Positions 25,382-38,494 of a stretch of 64,000 nt of DNA are shown here, piece by piece. Under the pieces are notes generated by a model that was not told the DNA's origin, searched no databases, and worked only from the letters and a program-made list of their open reading frames with translations. Origin of the DNA: Malania oleifera (lineage: Eukaryota; Streptophyta; Magnoliopsida; Santalales; Ximeniaceae); NCBI RefSeq assembly GCF_029873635.1, contig NC_080418.1, positions 13,309,562 to 13,373,561 on the forward strand, written 5' to 3'. A program made the translations under genes and the position numbers. Positions within the stretch are counted from its first letter, which is position 1, and every line of letters starts with the position of its first letter.

Positions 25382-27334
25382 TCACCAGGAGGGAGAACGG
25401 TTTGGTTTTGAGAAGAAAGGATCCCATTCATGCGCTCTAACATTCCCACACAACTCGTACTTCCAACTCTCTCCCTCTGCATACTCACCACTGGAATCCC
25501 TTCCCTCCTTCATCTCCTTCCTCAACCTCTCGACTCTCCCCAGAACCCCTTTCATGGTTAAATCAAATGCATCCTCCAGACTCTGCAGTGTAGACCTGGG
25601 ATCTGCGTACACCATCCTGGGAATCATCCGAATCACCTCCTCCCTCATGGCCTGCACCTCCTCCCTCCGAATCCGCCGCAGCACCTGCTCGATCCCCACC
25701 TTCCCCTCCTTCACATCATTTTCTGATATGAACACAGAGTACTTCGTGTAATTCTTCGGCAGATGCCACAGGTACTGCACGTAAGCCGAAGCCGGGTGGA
25801 AGAACACCGGAATGCAGCCGGCGAGGATCGAATCGAACATCGACCGCCGAGTGTAGGAATCCCCTGAAGGCTGAAGACAGAAAACAGAGCTCTGAAACGT
25901 TTTCATCACGTTCACGGGGTTCTGGCACTTGTTCGATGCGGGATTGCATCCCAGCAACTTGCATTTCCTCCTTGAAGCCTGGCACTGCTCAATGATCTCT
26001 CCCCGAATAGACCCTTTGAGGTTCGGCCTCGCCCCGCCCACGAAGGAAAATAGGACACGCCTCTTTTGCTTCCTCATTCTGTTTTGCCATTGGAACACCT
26101 CTCTGTCGCTCGAGGGATGGAAGTAAGTTGGGTACGGGATTGCAAAATCGTTTTTGCTCCAAGGGCTTGATTCTATTACCAGAATTGTCATGTTCTTGGA
26201 TTCCCGCAAGATGAGGAGTTTGTTGCCCCACGAAGAATCTTCATCTGATATTCTGCCGAAATCCCACGAGATTCTTCCCGCAACCAAGAAATGGTCTCTG
26301 CCTCCCATGGATTTCCACTCGGGTCTGCTCGCCAGCCACTTCGCCAAATCCATAGAAGTGGAGTCCCTCATGGAAGTGTTGGACCCCCAGAGGTGCCGCC
26401 CGACGTCGAGACCGGCGTAAAATGGAACGAAGATGGCCGAGGCCCGCGACGAATCCTTGGTCAAGCATTTGTACTGTTTCATCCTGTTGTGGAAGATGAG
26501 TTCCAGAGAAAATTGATGGGTTGCGAACCAGCCGGTGTTGGAGAAAGCTCTTTCGGAATTCGCAATTTTGGGGCCAAGACCCATGTTGGAGACGTATTTG
26601 CACATGTTCGACCATTTGTTCAGAGACCGGCAGTCCTCGAGTATGTCTCTGTTGAAACGAGGAGGAAGATCATGAACGTAGATGTACCGCCCCAAGCATG
26701 GATCGATTTGGGATTCAATCCTCTGTCCTCCATTTTCACTGCTACTCTGTTTGGCGGTTCTGTTTTTCAAATTGGAAATCGAATCAACTTGCTCCGTCCC
26801 ATTCACAGAATGCCCCTCGTCTTTCTTTGTTGAATCCTCTTCAGGTATTATTTGATTATCGTGATCTTCATCCTCCGGAAAACTGGTTTCCCCATTTTCA
26901 GTTCCATTGTTAATGGATCCTTTCTCGCTTTCTGTAACATTTATTTCCCGAACAGCCACCGGAAAATCCTCTTCCACCACGCCGAGATACTCAGTAGAGC
27001 GCAAGACATGAGTTCTAGTTTCATTATTGTAACCTTCGCGAGCGACGTGAAGATGATCGAAATTTTCTCTAGAATCCACTGAAATGGCGTAGCTATTAAC
27101 CACAGAAACAAGCTCGTAGTTTCTGCCCAACAGACCCGATGAATTCAAATAAATCAACAGCCACCACACAGGGAGAGACACCAAAAGCACAAACCAGAAT
27201 TGTTTCCGATGAGACTTTCCGGGTCCAACCCCGGCCGCCGTTGCCTCCCGAACAGCTCTCGGCAAAATCATAACTTCCCACGAACAAAGAAGAGAGGAAT
27301 CAAAAAGGGTCGGATTATGTAAAGGAAGGATCAA
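25382..27334 (-). CDS. MUR3-like xyloglucan galactosyltransferase (GT47, exostosin family)
   Basis: This is a single-exon frame of 650 residues. The first ATG is at 27334, and a second in-frame ATG at 27271 (residue 22, [10 protein letters not shown]) is at least as likely a start. The protein is a type II Golgi membrane enzyme with a short cytosolic tail, one transmembrane helix (about residues 45-62), a variable acidic stem rich in N-glycosylation sites to about 210, and the exostosin domain from about 214 to 570. Family landmarks are [43 protein letters not shown], and the nucleotide-sugar region [20 protein letters not shown]. The tail [10 protein letters not shown] is also typical of MUR3. 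MUR3 adds galactose to xylose side chains of xyloglucan, a primary-wall hemicellulose. XLT2 is the close alternative. The exact acceptor cannot be read from sequence. Confidence 0.93.
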   Translation of the reverse strand: MILPLHNPTLFDSSLLCSWEVMILPRAVREATAAGVGPGKSHRKQFWFVLLVSLPVWWLLIYLNSSGLLGRNYELVSVVNSYAISVDSRENFDHLHVAREGYNNETRTHVLRSTEYLGVVEEDFPVAVREINVTESEKGSINNGTENGETSFPEDEDHDNQIIPEEDSTKKDEGHSVNGTEQVDSISNLKNRTAKQSSSENGGQRIESQIDPCLGRYIYVHDLPPRFNRDILEDCRSLNKWSNMCKYVSNMGLGPKIANSERAFSNTGWFATHQFSLELIFHNRMKQYKCLTKDSSRASAIFVPFYAGLDVGRHLWGSNTSMRDSTSMDLAKWLASRPEWKSMGGRDHFLVAGRISWDFGRISDEDSSWGNKLLILRESKNMTILVIESSPWSKNDFAIPYPTYFHPSSDREVFQWQNRMRKQKRRVLFSFVGGARPNLKGSIRGEIIEQCQASRRKCKLLGCNPASNKCQNPVNVMKTFQSSVFCLQPSGDSYTRRSMFDSILAGCIPVFFHPASAYVQYLWHLPKNYTKYSVFISENDVKEGKVGIEQVLRRIRREEVQAMREEVIRMIPRMVYADPRSTLQSLEDAFDLTMKGVLGRVERLRKEMKEGRDSSGEYAEGESWKYELCGNVRAHEWDPFFSKPNRSPSW

Positions 27335-28600
27335 AAAGGCATAGGAGAGGACAAGAAAAGGAAGGAATGGAGTAAAAATTGGCGTGGGAATTTGAAGAAG
27401 AGGAGAATGGGAAGAGAAGCAATACAGGAATTGCTTGGGAAGTCAAAAAGCTAAAAGAATGGAATCAGTCAATTCATGGGAGGAAATTTCTGAGTGCATG
27501 TAGAGAGAGATATTTTTAAGAGGTTAATTTCCAATTTTCCACCCTGTAGAAGTCCGAGATATTTTAAGAGGTTATTAGGTTAATTCCCACCCTGTACAAC
27601 TCATACCATTTACCTACCTTAATTAGCTCCAAATTAAAAACTTTGATACTATACTTATTTGGAATTTCGTTATAGTCGCAAGTCATGACGTCACACGTGA
27701 ATTTGTAATGGTCACATATTGCAATTAATAGTATTACCTTGTTTATTTTTGTTAGTCCGTAATTTATGATTTTGGTGATTTTTTAAAAAGTAAGTTTGAA
27801 TTTTTTTTATATTTTTTATACTTTTGAATTGCAACTATGACAGGTCAAATGTTGACTTTTCTTATTTCCACATATTCGTCCTCAAATTTAATTCTCTACA
27901 TTGTAAGTGGACAAGATCTTATACCTAAATATTGTTCACAATTTAGGCATCACTAGATATATGATGATGCTAAAAAACGAACCCTGACGCCCACAATTAG
28001 AAGCTGGGGCAATCATCCGCATTCAAGGGAAGAGAGAAAGGGTTGGAGAGTCATTATCCTTAAATTTTGAATCAGTTAAATTCAATTCTTAATACTTAAT
28101 TAGAATAATATCTCACTTTATTTTTTGTTATTAATTATCACCCTCACAAAACGTAGAAGAAATTGTTCATGACCATTTCACATGGGCATAAAATGCCTTT
28201 AAAAATAGAAATTACTTTATGTCCATTAGATTGAAGAGGAAAAGGAAAAGTAAAAGAATAAATATGGATCCTTTGAAAAAAATATTGAGGATTTTGGAAT
28301 CATGATATTACTAGATTCACACTAATAACTTCTCTTATTTAGGAGTGTTTCTAGATGAATTAAGTTGACACAATAAAATATTTAAATTTCGCTACAAGTT
28401 TTCAAAAGTTTAACTTGACTCAATTAATTTAATTTGATTATAAATAAATATTAAATATATGTATAATGTATATATAATATTAAATATATGTGCAAAACAT
28501 ATATTATATGACTTACGTAAAATTTGACTTTTTTATGATCTCTCATTTAAAATATTAATATCTGAGTCCCAAACTTAAACAATCAAAATTGATTTTAAAT
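27335..28600. promoter_or_regulatory. Upstream region of the GT47 gene
   Basis: This is the 5' flank of the minus-strand glycosyltransferase. It contains a small duplication: gatattttaagaggtta occurs at about 27509 and again at about 27568, each near ccaccctgta or caccctgtac. I see no distinct promoter motif I would defend, and beyond 27700 it is plain AT-rich DNA. Confidence 0.4.
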
Positions 28601-28619
28601 AAGTTACGTGTAACAGTGT

Positions 28620-29095
28620 TGACCTCAACTCTAGTGAGGTATTGTCTGTTTTAACCTACTGACCTCACAAGTTTGTCCTATAAAAGGTACCCCACTTAGT
28701 TAGGGCTCAAACTCTCCTTGTAAGTCTAAGATCTCCCTAGTACACATCTATGTGGGACTATGACAGATTTTTCTATCCAATCTTTGACATCCTCGTTAGC
28801 GCAATTTCCCAAGTATACATCCGATATGAGACCGTGGCAGACTCTCTTACATGATCTTAGATGTTTTCGTCAATGTGACTTACACCTTTATGTAGGATCC
28901 ACTCGCATGATAGTATCCCAAGATGACACTAATATCAGATGTAACTATCTTGGGACAATTCCGGTGAGGTATTGTCTGCTTTGGCTCAGTGGTCTCACGA
29001 CTTTATCCTATAAAAAATATCTCACTTACTTAAAACGCAAACCTTTCTTATAATCCAAATCTTTCCGGTACACATTCGATATGAGACCATGACAC
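28620..29095. repeat. Repeat pair, about 330 bp apart
   Basis: gtgaggtattgtctg, then ctcac and tcctataaaa, occurs at about 28635 and again at about 28964. Each is followed by cttac/acttag, tctta or ttgtaa and a run ending acacat.. .tatg.gac. The region therefore holds two related units of one unknown repeat family, possibly the two ends of a non-autonomous element. Confidence 0.5.
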
Positions 29096-29294
29096 TACAT
29101 CCTTTGGTAAAATTAACCGATTAGCTCAAAGAAATAAGAGGGGCATTTTAATTTAAGATTTTGAGAGGAAAATAAATAGAATAAGTGTGGTAAAGATAAT
29201 TATTTAATAAAGTTATTTTGTATTTATCAGCAAGAAAATTTATATTGTATTTAAGTGGGACGCACATGCTGATAAACAAAAACAAAAATCAGTT

Positions 29295-29465
29295 TAAAAT
29301 GTGCCGTAATCCGCTGCATTTTGGAGCACCAAGAACGGAGATTGGGAGCTAAGAAAAGTGCCGAAGTCACGTGAAAGACCGAAGATGGGTTATTCCTAAA
29401 ATATAGCTAAGTTGAATTGAAGGTTTTGGGGGTCAACTAACCATCGAGTTTACAAAAAAAATTTC
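29295..29465. repeat. Direct repeat flanking the GT47 gene, copy 2
   Basis: It has gtaatccgctgcattttgg and gaacggagattgggag, then ctaagttgaattg before an A-run. It is the partner of 24605-24820. Confidence 0.6.
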
Positions 29466-30182
29466 GGAGTTGATTAGTATTTTTACTAAAAATAATGAAG
29501 ATAAAGAATTAAAAATGATAACTAAAAATTAAAAAAATAAAATAAAATTTGAAAATAGCAATTTTTAATTAATATTTCTAAAATAAAAATATTTAAAAAA
29601 TGATTATATAAATATTCAATTTTGTTCTTAAATTAAATAAAAATTAAGAAATATGATTAGATTATAAAATTACAAAAAAATAAAAAAAAAATAACTGCAA
29701 TAATAATTAATTATCATTAGTAATAGAAGAACAAAATAATAAAATAAAAATAAAAGTACTTAGTTATTATATGTATAGGAAGAATCTTATTGTACACGAT
29801 AATTGAAAAGAGAAAAATAATTATGTAAATAGTTATTATTATTGAAATTTTAAGGAAAATTTTATTTTAATGATATTTTAGAATCATATGACCATTTCAT
29901 TTTAATTTTAAATAAAAATTTTGTATGAAATGAATTGTTTAATATTAAAATAAATAATTTTGAATATTAAAATATTTAGGCATCAGGTTATCAAAACAAC
30001 TAAAAAATCATAGCTACTTTTTAATTTTAATATTTTTAGCTTTTTTCAAACAACTACAAAATGACAAAAATAAAAATAAAAATTGATCACATAAATAAAT
30101 GTACTTTTATATTTTGTTTTTACATTGTACAAAAATGAAAATAGAAAATAAAAAATCTAAATGATATCAAACAGACCCTTAA
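29466..30182. other. Very AT-rich intergenic DNA
   Basis: I see nothing recognisable beyond A/T runs. Confidence 0.6.
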
Positions 30183-30301
30183 TGTTATATGGAATAACCA
30201 GGTATTCTACATGGAAAAATTGTTTTGAAAAATATAATCGTTGTCACCCATTCATCTTCCACTCCTTCATCTTCCACCACTATATGTTACCCTATAAAAG
30301 G

Positions 30302-30359
<58 letters not shown>

Positions 30360-30604
30360 TTTGTAATGTACATAAAAAAAATACTTGGAGAGAGTACACA
30401 TAGAATGGACGAGAGAAGAAGAGAGATAAAGAAAAGAGATATATTTTGTATAAAGTCGGTTCCAAATCATATTGTAATTCATCCCGAAATAGTGAAGGTT
30501 TTTATCACATCCGTCCATGAAGTAAGCATAGCCGATCCATGTAAATTTTTGTCTCATCTCTATTTACTTTCTTCCATTTTTATAACAAAAATATTTTTTT
30601 AACA
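30183..30604 (+). repeat. Copia-type LTR, solo or partial
   Basis: It begins TGTTATATGG and ends TTTTAACA. It has a TATA box (CCTATAAAAGG) at about 30290, a long CT/CA microsatellite, and near the end a block resembling the one in the copia LTRs at 7936-8500 and 52526-53141: atgaagtaagcatagccga, then ccatgtaaat. There is no internal region on either side and no clear target duplication. Confidence 0.5.
30304..30358. repeat. (CT)n(CA)n microsatellite
   Basis: About 20 CT units run into about six CA units just downstream of a TATA box. Confidence 0.95.
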
Positions 30605-30689
30605 TAGATTGTATAATTAATTATAAGCTTATGTATCAAAATTATTATGGGAGATATACACATTTTCTTTAAAAACTGAGTTCTACTTC

Positions 30690-31257
30690 TTTCTTTTTTT
30701 TTGCTAAAAGAGGGCAGAACCTCCATTTATTTATTAATAAACCCTCACTTTTGGCGGAGGAATACCGTGGTTACAAGTTAAAACCAACCAACCAAATTAG
30801 AACAAACAAAATTAAACATAACTAACAAAGGAGATAAAAACATAAAAACAACAAAAAATAAAACGAAATATATCAAACAAAACTCTAGAGATGAACTAAC
30901 GACGAACGGAAACAAGATCCCACCTATTCATCCGAATGATACCTTTCAGATAATGTGGTAGAAGATGTTGTTCTTCGTAGATTACATTGTTTCTCATTTC
31001 TCATTCTTTAGTAAGAAAATTAGCCGCACTATTGCCTTCCCTATACTGATGCATCACCATGACATTCACTCCTTCTAATTCTGCCACGAGCTCCTCCCAA
31101 AATTTCCAAAGATACCACAAAATACATCTACCTTTCCGAAACCAGTCAACTACAATTCGCGAGTCACTTTCAATAATCACATTAACATAATGCAAACATT
31201 TACACAAACGAATTCCTTCCCTAATTGCTTTTAATTTTTTGCACTATTATTCATACC
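30690..31257 (-). mobile_element. LINE (L1-type) 3' end with RNase H domain, 5'-truncated
   Basis: A T-run at the left is the complement of the poly(A) tail. The 3' UTR has an ataccgtggttacaa block shared with 43698-44700. Upstream of it on the minus strand, 31001-31207 encodes the end of a plant LINE RNase H domain, with IIESDSRIVVDW and HQYREGNSAANFLT. In that domain the last motif normally reads AAD. The upstream part of the LINE is missing where the long LTR begins. Confidence 0.75.
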
Positions 31258-31414
31258 TATAATAACCCCAAAAAGGGTTATAGAAGATTAGTAGAGTGAT
31301 TCCAAAAAAATATATATTAATTAATTAATTAATAGAATAAAAAAAAGAAAAAAATTAATTAAAATTTATTTTATTTTTATTAATAAATATATTATTATTA
31401 CTACTAATTAAATA

Positions 31415-31453
<39 letters not shown>

Positions 31454-32795
31454 AGCTCTGAACTCTCTCTCTCTCTCTCTCTCCTCAATTTCGTAACGGA
31501 TTTTCGTCCAATCGAAAATCTGAAGATACCGTTGGAGTCCATTCTTCGCTGTCGTCATTTCTACCGGAGCGGATTGGTGGTAGGAGCGGCGTAGGTGTAT
31601 TCTTGGGGTAAGCCAATTTTCCCATTTTCTTTAATTTCTTGCAAATTATAAGCTCAATCGATGAACGGAGACCACCACGAGAATTTATGGATGATTCTCT
31701 ACAAGTCTAGTAAGACGGAATTCTCGTGGGGTCGTCGTGGGTAAAACCCCAAATTTGGGGTACGGGGATTACTAAGGGACTTAATTTTAATTAATTAGGA
31801 TTAATTTAGGAAATGCTAAAATGTTGAGCATTTGGAGTTGAAGTAGGATTTCTGGAATTTAGGACCCGGGTGAATGCCGTAGGAGTAATTTTGGGACCCG
31901 CAGATAAAATTCAGAAAATTAAGTGGGGCTGTTAAATATTAGTTTAAATATTAATTTGAGGTATATGGAGCATAGGGAAGGTTAGATGAGTATTATTTTG
32001 GAAAAATAGATTAATTAATGTAAAGAAAATGTAAATTGTAGGGGTTGAATTTCGGGCGCCAAGGGCGTAGAATTTGGGTGTTAACGAGTCTCTCAGTAAG
32101 TTAGGTAAGGGGAATAAATTATAACAGTGTTTTTAGAATTATTATTTGAATTAATATGTGAAAATGATCATATGATATTTTTTCCGAAAATTATTATGAT
32201 ATAAATATCAAATAAATTGTGTGGCATTTGAGTAATTGTAAATTGTGATATTTTTCAGTGCAAAATATAACGATGAGTAATTTCTAAGAAAATATTGAAA
32301 TGAGAATTACTGATGTGATTAGTGAGAAATAATGAAATTTGGTATTTATATATGAGTAGAAATGTTTTGCCTGAAAAATGAGATTTTGTGAATTACTGAT
32401 ATTGAAAAATAATGAAATGTGATATTTATTTGTGAGTGGAAATCATTTGCATGAGAAATGAGTTTGTACAAATTGTTGATATGAGTATTTTGGGAAAATG
32501 TGAAGGATATGTGAAATATGATATATGATATTACGAGATGATGAAATGTGCACAGAAAATGATGAGAATATTTATATTGAACCGAATTGTCATATACTGG
32601 AATATAATTGATGAAATGCCAATACCGCATAATGATTGCGGGTATGTGGTAGTAAACCCTGTTGAATGGTTATAATATTGAGTACGGTACCGTTGCTAGT
32701 GGTGTTAGTGTAACCACACGGACTCTTGGAGCGTGTGGCGTGACAGTCAATTGAGCCATTTTGTAGGGTTGTTAGGCCCCCTGAGTCCTGAATTT
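31258..32795 (+). mobile_element. Long gypsy-type LTR fragment, family 2 (rear part missing)
   Basis: It is the reverse complement of 34040-35678 over its full length. The ends TATAATAACCCC and GGGGTTATTACA correspond, and the CT-rich leader, the splice-like ggGTAAGCC at 31610, and the block with ggactcttggagcgtgtgg are all shared. Homology stops near 32795. The transcription direction is inferred from the CT leader and donor-like site. Confidence 0.75.
31414..31483. repeat. (ATT)n and (CT)n microsatellites in the LTR
   Basis: About a dozen att units, then, after acagctctgaa, about nine ct units. The same two-part tract is present in inverted form at 35366-35490. Confidence 0.9.
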
Positions 32796-32911
32796 CGTTT
32801 TCATGGTGTTGAGTGGAGAACCCTGTGGGTATAGGAAAGAGTTCAGTGAAGGCTTTTTAGAAACTAGGTAAGGGAAATATGCTATGCTAGGAGATTTACT
32901 TACGTTATTAG

Positions 32912-32945
<34 letters not shown>

Positions 32946-35900
32946 GACGCCCCGATTTTCATACAATTTTTTTTAAAAAAAATAATAAATAAATAATCAC
33001 GTCATAAATCCCCTAATCGGCCACGTCAACAATCCTACTATCATTCATACGACCCGACCCGCATTGGGTACCGGGTAAAAAAAATATTTTATTATACAAC
33101 CTAACAGCGAAAGACAATACACACATCAATCAGAATACAATACCTAGAGCATCAACATACATACAAATATTCACACTACCATCCCATACTAAAAATAACT
33201 ACACAACTCTAGGGGAATTACATCTCCTCTAGTCCAAAACTCACTCTGTATACCAGGGTTCCCGCTCCCTACTATCACGGAGCTCTATCACCCAGTCGAT
33301 CTTTGTTCCCTGAAAAATTTAGATAAATTGGGTGAGACACATTTCAGTAAGAAGGAATAAATTATTTACAGTGTATGACCAAATGAGTACAATTATAATA
33401 CACTTTATTTTTCAAATCACCATTTCATCTGAGAAAATACACTGATATTCACATACACATAATCATATAGATATACAATACAAGCTTTTATAAGCTTCAA
33501 AATCATTTATCATATTCAATGATTTCCAACACATATTTACTCGCGAAGTTCCTGAGAATAGGGAAGATTACCTGCCGATACAGGTAGCTTCCCTTTGCCC
33601 TAACACGTTATACAGCTGGGTATGGCCACATCTGATACCCATCAAGGCACTCACCTTACTTAGTAAGCTCTCACGCGGAGAGTTTCACTTCGCCTTAATT
33701 ATTTATATTATTAACTCACACTGTTCAATTTCTCAATTTTATCATTCTTTATTTATCAATTTCCATTCTTTCTTTCATTTCTCATTTTAGCCAATTTTAT
33801 CATTCTTTCACTTTTCATTTCCACTTTACTTTCCGACTCATGAGTATCCTCGGTATCAAATACCAACATCGAGTTTGTAACTCATGGCCACCCTGAGGAT
33901 CTTTCTATACACGTCATGCTTCCCCCCATGGTCAAGGTTGTGCGACCCGAAGGCTAGATCTAACCGCGGTTGGCCGACCCGGTTAGATCAAATATCATAT
34001 CACATATCGCGTCTGTAGTACGACTGGCCGGTCTAACACCCTGATCCGGACTCAGGGGGCCCAACAACCCTACACAATGGCACAATCGACTGTCACGCCA
34101 CACGCTCCAAGAGTCCGTGTGGTTGCACTAACACCACTTGCAATGGTACCATGCTCAATATCATAACCATCCAACATGGTTTACCACCACATACCCACAA
34201 TCATTATGCGGTATTGGCATTTCATCAATTATATTCCAGTATATCACAATTCAGTTTAATATAAATATTCTTATCATTTTCTGTACACATTTCATCATCT
34301 CGTAATATCATATATCAGATTTCACGTATTTTCACATTTTCCCAAAATACTCATATCAACAATTTGTACAAACTCATTTCTCATGCAAATAATTTCCACT
34401 CACAAATAAATACCACCTTTCATTATTTTCCAATATCAATAATTCACAAAATCTTATTTTCCAGGCAAAACATTTCTACTCATATAATAATACCATATTA
34501 CATTATTTTTCACTAATCACATCAGTAATTCTCATTTCAATATTTTTTCAGAAATTACACATTATAATATTTTACACTCCAAAATATCACAATTTACAAT
34601 TACTCAAATGCCACACAATTTATCTGATATTTATATCATAATAATTTTCAGACAAAATATCACATACTCAATTTCACATATTAATTCAAATAATAATTCT
34701 AAAAAACACTGCTATAATTTATTCCCCTTACCTAACTTACTGAGAGTCTCACTAGAACCCAAAGCTCACGCCCTTGGCGCCCGAAATTTAACTCCTGCAA
34801 TTTATATTTTTCCCAGATTAATTAACTAATTTCCTCCAAAACAATACTCAACTAACCTTTCCTAAACTCCATATACCCCAAATTAATATTTAAACTATTA
34901 TTTAAAACCCCCACTTAATTTTCTAAATTTTGCCTGCAGGTCCCAAAATTACACCCGCGGCGCTCACCCGGACCCTAAATTCTAGAAATCCTACTTCAAC
35001 CCCAGATGCTCAATATTTTAGCATTTCTAAATTAATGCTAATTAATTAAAAATAAGCCCCTTAATAACCCCTGCACGCCAAATTTGGGATTTTAACCCGA
35101 CACCCCCATGAGAATTCCATCCCACTAGACTTGTAGAGAATCATCCCTAGATTCTCATGGTGGTGTCCGTTCGTCAATTGGACTTATATTTTGTAAGAAA
35201 TTAAAGAAAATGGAGAAAATGGCTTACTCCAGGGAATATACTTACGCCGCTCCTACCACCAATCCGCTCCAATAGAAATGACGGTAGCGGCGAATGGAGT
35301 CCAGTGGTATCTTCGGATTTTCGATCGGACGAAAATCTGCCACGAAATCGAGGAGAAAGAATGAAGAGAGAGAGAGAGAGAGAGAGTTCAGAGATGCGTG
35401 AAAAGAAAAGAAAAGAAAAGAAATGAAGAAGAAGAAGAAGAAGAATCCTGAAGCTGAAAGTTTCAGGATAACTAATAATAATAATAATAATATATTTAAT
35501 TAATATTAATAATAATATATTTTATTAATAAAAATAAAAATAAATTTTAATTAATTTTTTTCTTTTTCTTTTAAATCCGATTAATTAATTAGTTAATTAA
35601 TTAATTTTTTTTTAGATATATATTTTTTTTCTGAAATCACTTTACTAATCTTTTATAACCCTTTTTGGGGTTATTACATATACGCATGTATACCGGTTAT
35701 TATACAGAATACAATTTTTTTTAAAGTATGTGTGGCCTGAGTAGATATTATATGATATGGAGTTTTATACAATTTTTCAGTATATATATATATGACAGTA
35801 TACATATATTTATTCATATAAGTATTTATAGTATATACAGAGTATATAGAAAGCTATGTTTTCCTAAATGCCATAACACTCAGAGTATACAGATAGATTA

Positions 35901-36924
35901 TACAGACAGAGTATACAAACAGACGATACAGTTTTAGTATCAAGATGCTACAGATATTACAGTATTTACATTACAGAGTTATAGTGTTATGGTTATTTTG
36001 GAAACATGATGAAAACAATAAAAGAATATATATGTATATATATAGTATCAAATCGCTGTGAAAAGATTACAGACAGATACAAATACAAATACAGAATAAA
36101 GAGTACGGTATCGTTGCTAATATAGATAGAGTGCAACCACGTATCTCAGATAGTGTGTAGGTATCATCAACTGTGCTCGGAGAGCATGCAGCTCCCCAGT
36201 TCGTTGGGTTGAGGGGGCTAGTTTGATGAGGTAGCAGCCAGTTCCGCGCCTAAGAGAGTATGCAGTTTGGTCAAGCTAAGGTAGTGTAGAGTATAGTGAC
36301 TTTCCTGGAGGGCCAACCAGGTTAAATCCTGCCTACAGGCCGCATAGCCCTATCATGAGGGGTCAAATCATGACATACAGAGTTTCAGGGATAAAAACAT
36401 AGTTATGTATATGTATACATTTTTACAGTATTTAATAAATATAGTATGATACTAGCAGTATGAAAAGTAGAAAAATTCAGATGAAACAGTTATATTTTAA
36501 ACTGCGAAAAAGTGTAAGATATGCTTTATAAACTTATCATTTTATTACAGCTCAGATGTTATTTAAAGTATATGTATATAACTTAGTCGCCACACACTAG
36601 TAATAACATATTTTCACTTACTGAGCGTCGTCTCACCCTATTACTTTACCATTTTTCAGGTGAGCCAACTAGGGGAGCAGATCAGGCTCGCAGATAGAGA
36701 TTTCTTGATTACCTTAATTGTAGGGTGAGTTTGAGACAGAGTTTTGTGTCTTTGGGGTAGATGATACTGGAAGGAAATTTTTTATGGCTATAGTGTGTAT
36801 GTACTAAATTCTGGCATTGTATAGTGTATATGGATGTATGACTTATGTTTCTGCTGCATAGGTATAATTATATATATACATATATATATATATATATAAA
36901 TGATATAATTTTGAGGTCGTTACA
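32796..36924 (+). mobile_element. Long LTR of a third related family, split by a solo LTR
   Basis: The front part is 32796-32942 and the rear part 35679-36924. Between them sits the solo LTR 32943-35678. The right end GGTCGTTACA matches the terminal pattern of the other long LTRs, and the rear part carries the shared block cttactgagcgtcgtctcac at 36618. The left boundary is uncertain, so this piece and 31258-32795 may form one chimeric LTR. Confidence 0.6.
32943..35678 (-). mobile_element. Solo LTR, family 2, 2736 bp
   Basis: It begins TGTGACGCCCCG and ends GGGTTATTACA. The flanks tatat and tatac are a near-perfect 5-bp target duplication. There are no gag or pol parts. It holds one copy of the hairpin module (33545-33675), the motif gtgagacacatttcagtaag at 33331, a CT/GA-rich leader and the ggtggtgtccgttcgt block. 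It has an inverted partial relative at 31258-32795. Confidence 0.82.
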
Positions 36925-37447
36925 TGAAAAATCGGGGAATTGAATCGTTCAGAAGCTCATGATGACATGCCTTAATTAAAGCTTAATTAGAATCCCCATT
37001 TTAATTAGCTCCAAAATAAAATTTTGGATAATCTTAAAATATAGAGTTTTGAGTTTGCCTAGTATTAGTCTTGTTTCACTTACGGGTTGATATGAGTACC
37101 TTGAACTACGAGTGTACAAAAATTATTGAAAAATTAAAAATCGAACCGAAACCAAACCCTTTAAAGTTATGATTTGATTGTTTGATTTTAGTTTTTAATT
37201 TCAATTTTAATTTTATAAAAAATCAATTTTTCGATTTCAGTAAAGTATTGTCATTCATTTTTCATATGACATATATAATAATTATAATTGTCAATAAGAT
37301 AATATAATCATACAATATTAGCATGTAATATTAGTTAATAAGAAAAATTTGTTGTATGGTGGGAAAATTTATACATAAGTGAAGGGGTCCTTGATTTTAC
37401 TCATTTCTAATGTGAGACAAGGTAAAAGTGAGTAAGACTTGCATTGC
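36925..37447. other. AT-rich DNA between retroelements
   Basis: The first 13 bp (tgaaaaatcgggg) resemble the complement of the family-2 LTR start. The rest is AT-rich with no gene. Confidence 0.45.
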
Positions 37448-38494
37448 TGTCACGAGTCAAGCTTGTTCATGACATTATGCTTGCCTGTGACTGTTTGTCT
37501 CGTGTGTTTGGGATGAGTTTCCATCATGTAAATACTAATATAGGGTTTATTTTCTAGTAGTAGTTTCTCTGTATGCCAAATAAGGTAGTATAACTCCTCG
37601 GTTACTTTGATGTTTCCTAATGTCAAGATGAGATTTGCATATAAAACTCTTTAGGGGAGGGCAAGTGTTCACCAATCTTGTAAAACTCACTAGTTATTGT
37701 CAACGTGTTTAGCCAACTTGCCTCCCTCGCTAAACACACAATATTAACGAAGGTGTTGTTAATGGATTATGTTGCTTTAATGTTTATTGCTTGCTTGCCA
37801 TTGCTTTCATAATTGCTTACTACTTTTTATGATGTTTGATGGAATGTTAATGAAAGTGTTTTGTGGATGAATTGTTGTAAACAATAGACTGGCTAATTAA
37901 GTAAGAGGTACTTCAGCTAATGCCGCACGCTCTGTAACGCCCCAAACCCTTAAACCCGAGTCCGGTGCGTTATACCTGATCATATCCTCATAAATCATAT
38001 TCCATAACATACGCAACGGAAAACATGATCATAATCTTAATATAACATAATACCAGAGTTTACTAATTTTAACTATAATTCATATTAAATCATCAATCAC
38101 CTGCATTTCCATAAATCTACATAACTCTCAAAACAATTCAGTATTTTCACAATCATTCTTTTCTCCACAGACTTAAAATATAAAGACGTAAAACATAAAT
38201 ATTTGCATCCCAAAATTAACATAAAAATATACCATTTTCTTTTTCTATTTCCCAATAATGCTATAAAAACCTCGACCTCTTAAAGCTCGATCTCGAGGAA
38301 ATCCTGAAAAAAAAATATAAATTCATATTCAGGTGAGACATATCTCAGTAAGGGAAGAAACCATATATTAAAACAGTGTGTGGCTAACATGAGTTTATAT
38401 ATAACATAATATTTAACATTTGAAAATCTTTAACATAATTTCCGAAATCATTCCCTGATCCTAATCAAACACATGCAAATGTTTAACCCACAAG

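Noticed and set aside
25716-26833. Several open frames of 80-180 codons opposite or out of frame with the GT47 gene
   Set aside because: They are shadows of the conserved exostosin reading frame and match no family.
30161-30602. Overlapping frames rich in Ser-Leu or Arg-Glu repeats
   Set aside because: They are translations of the CT/CA microsatellite.
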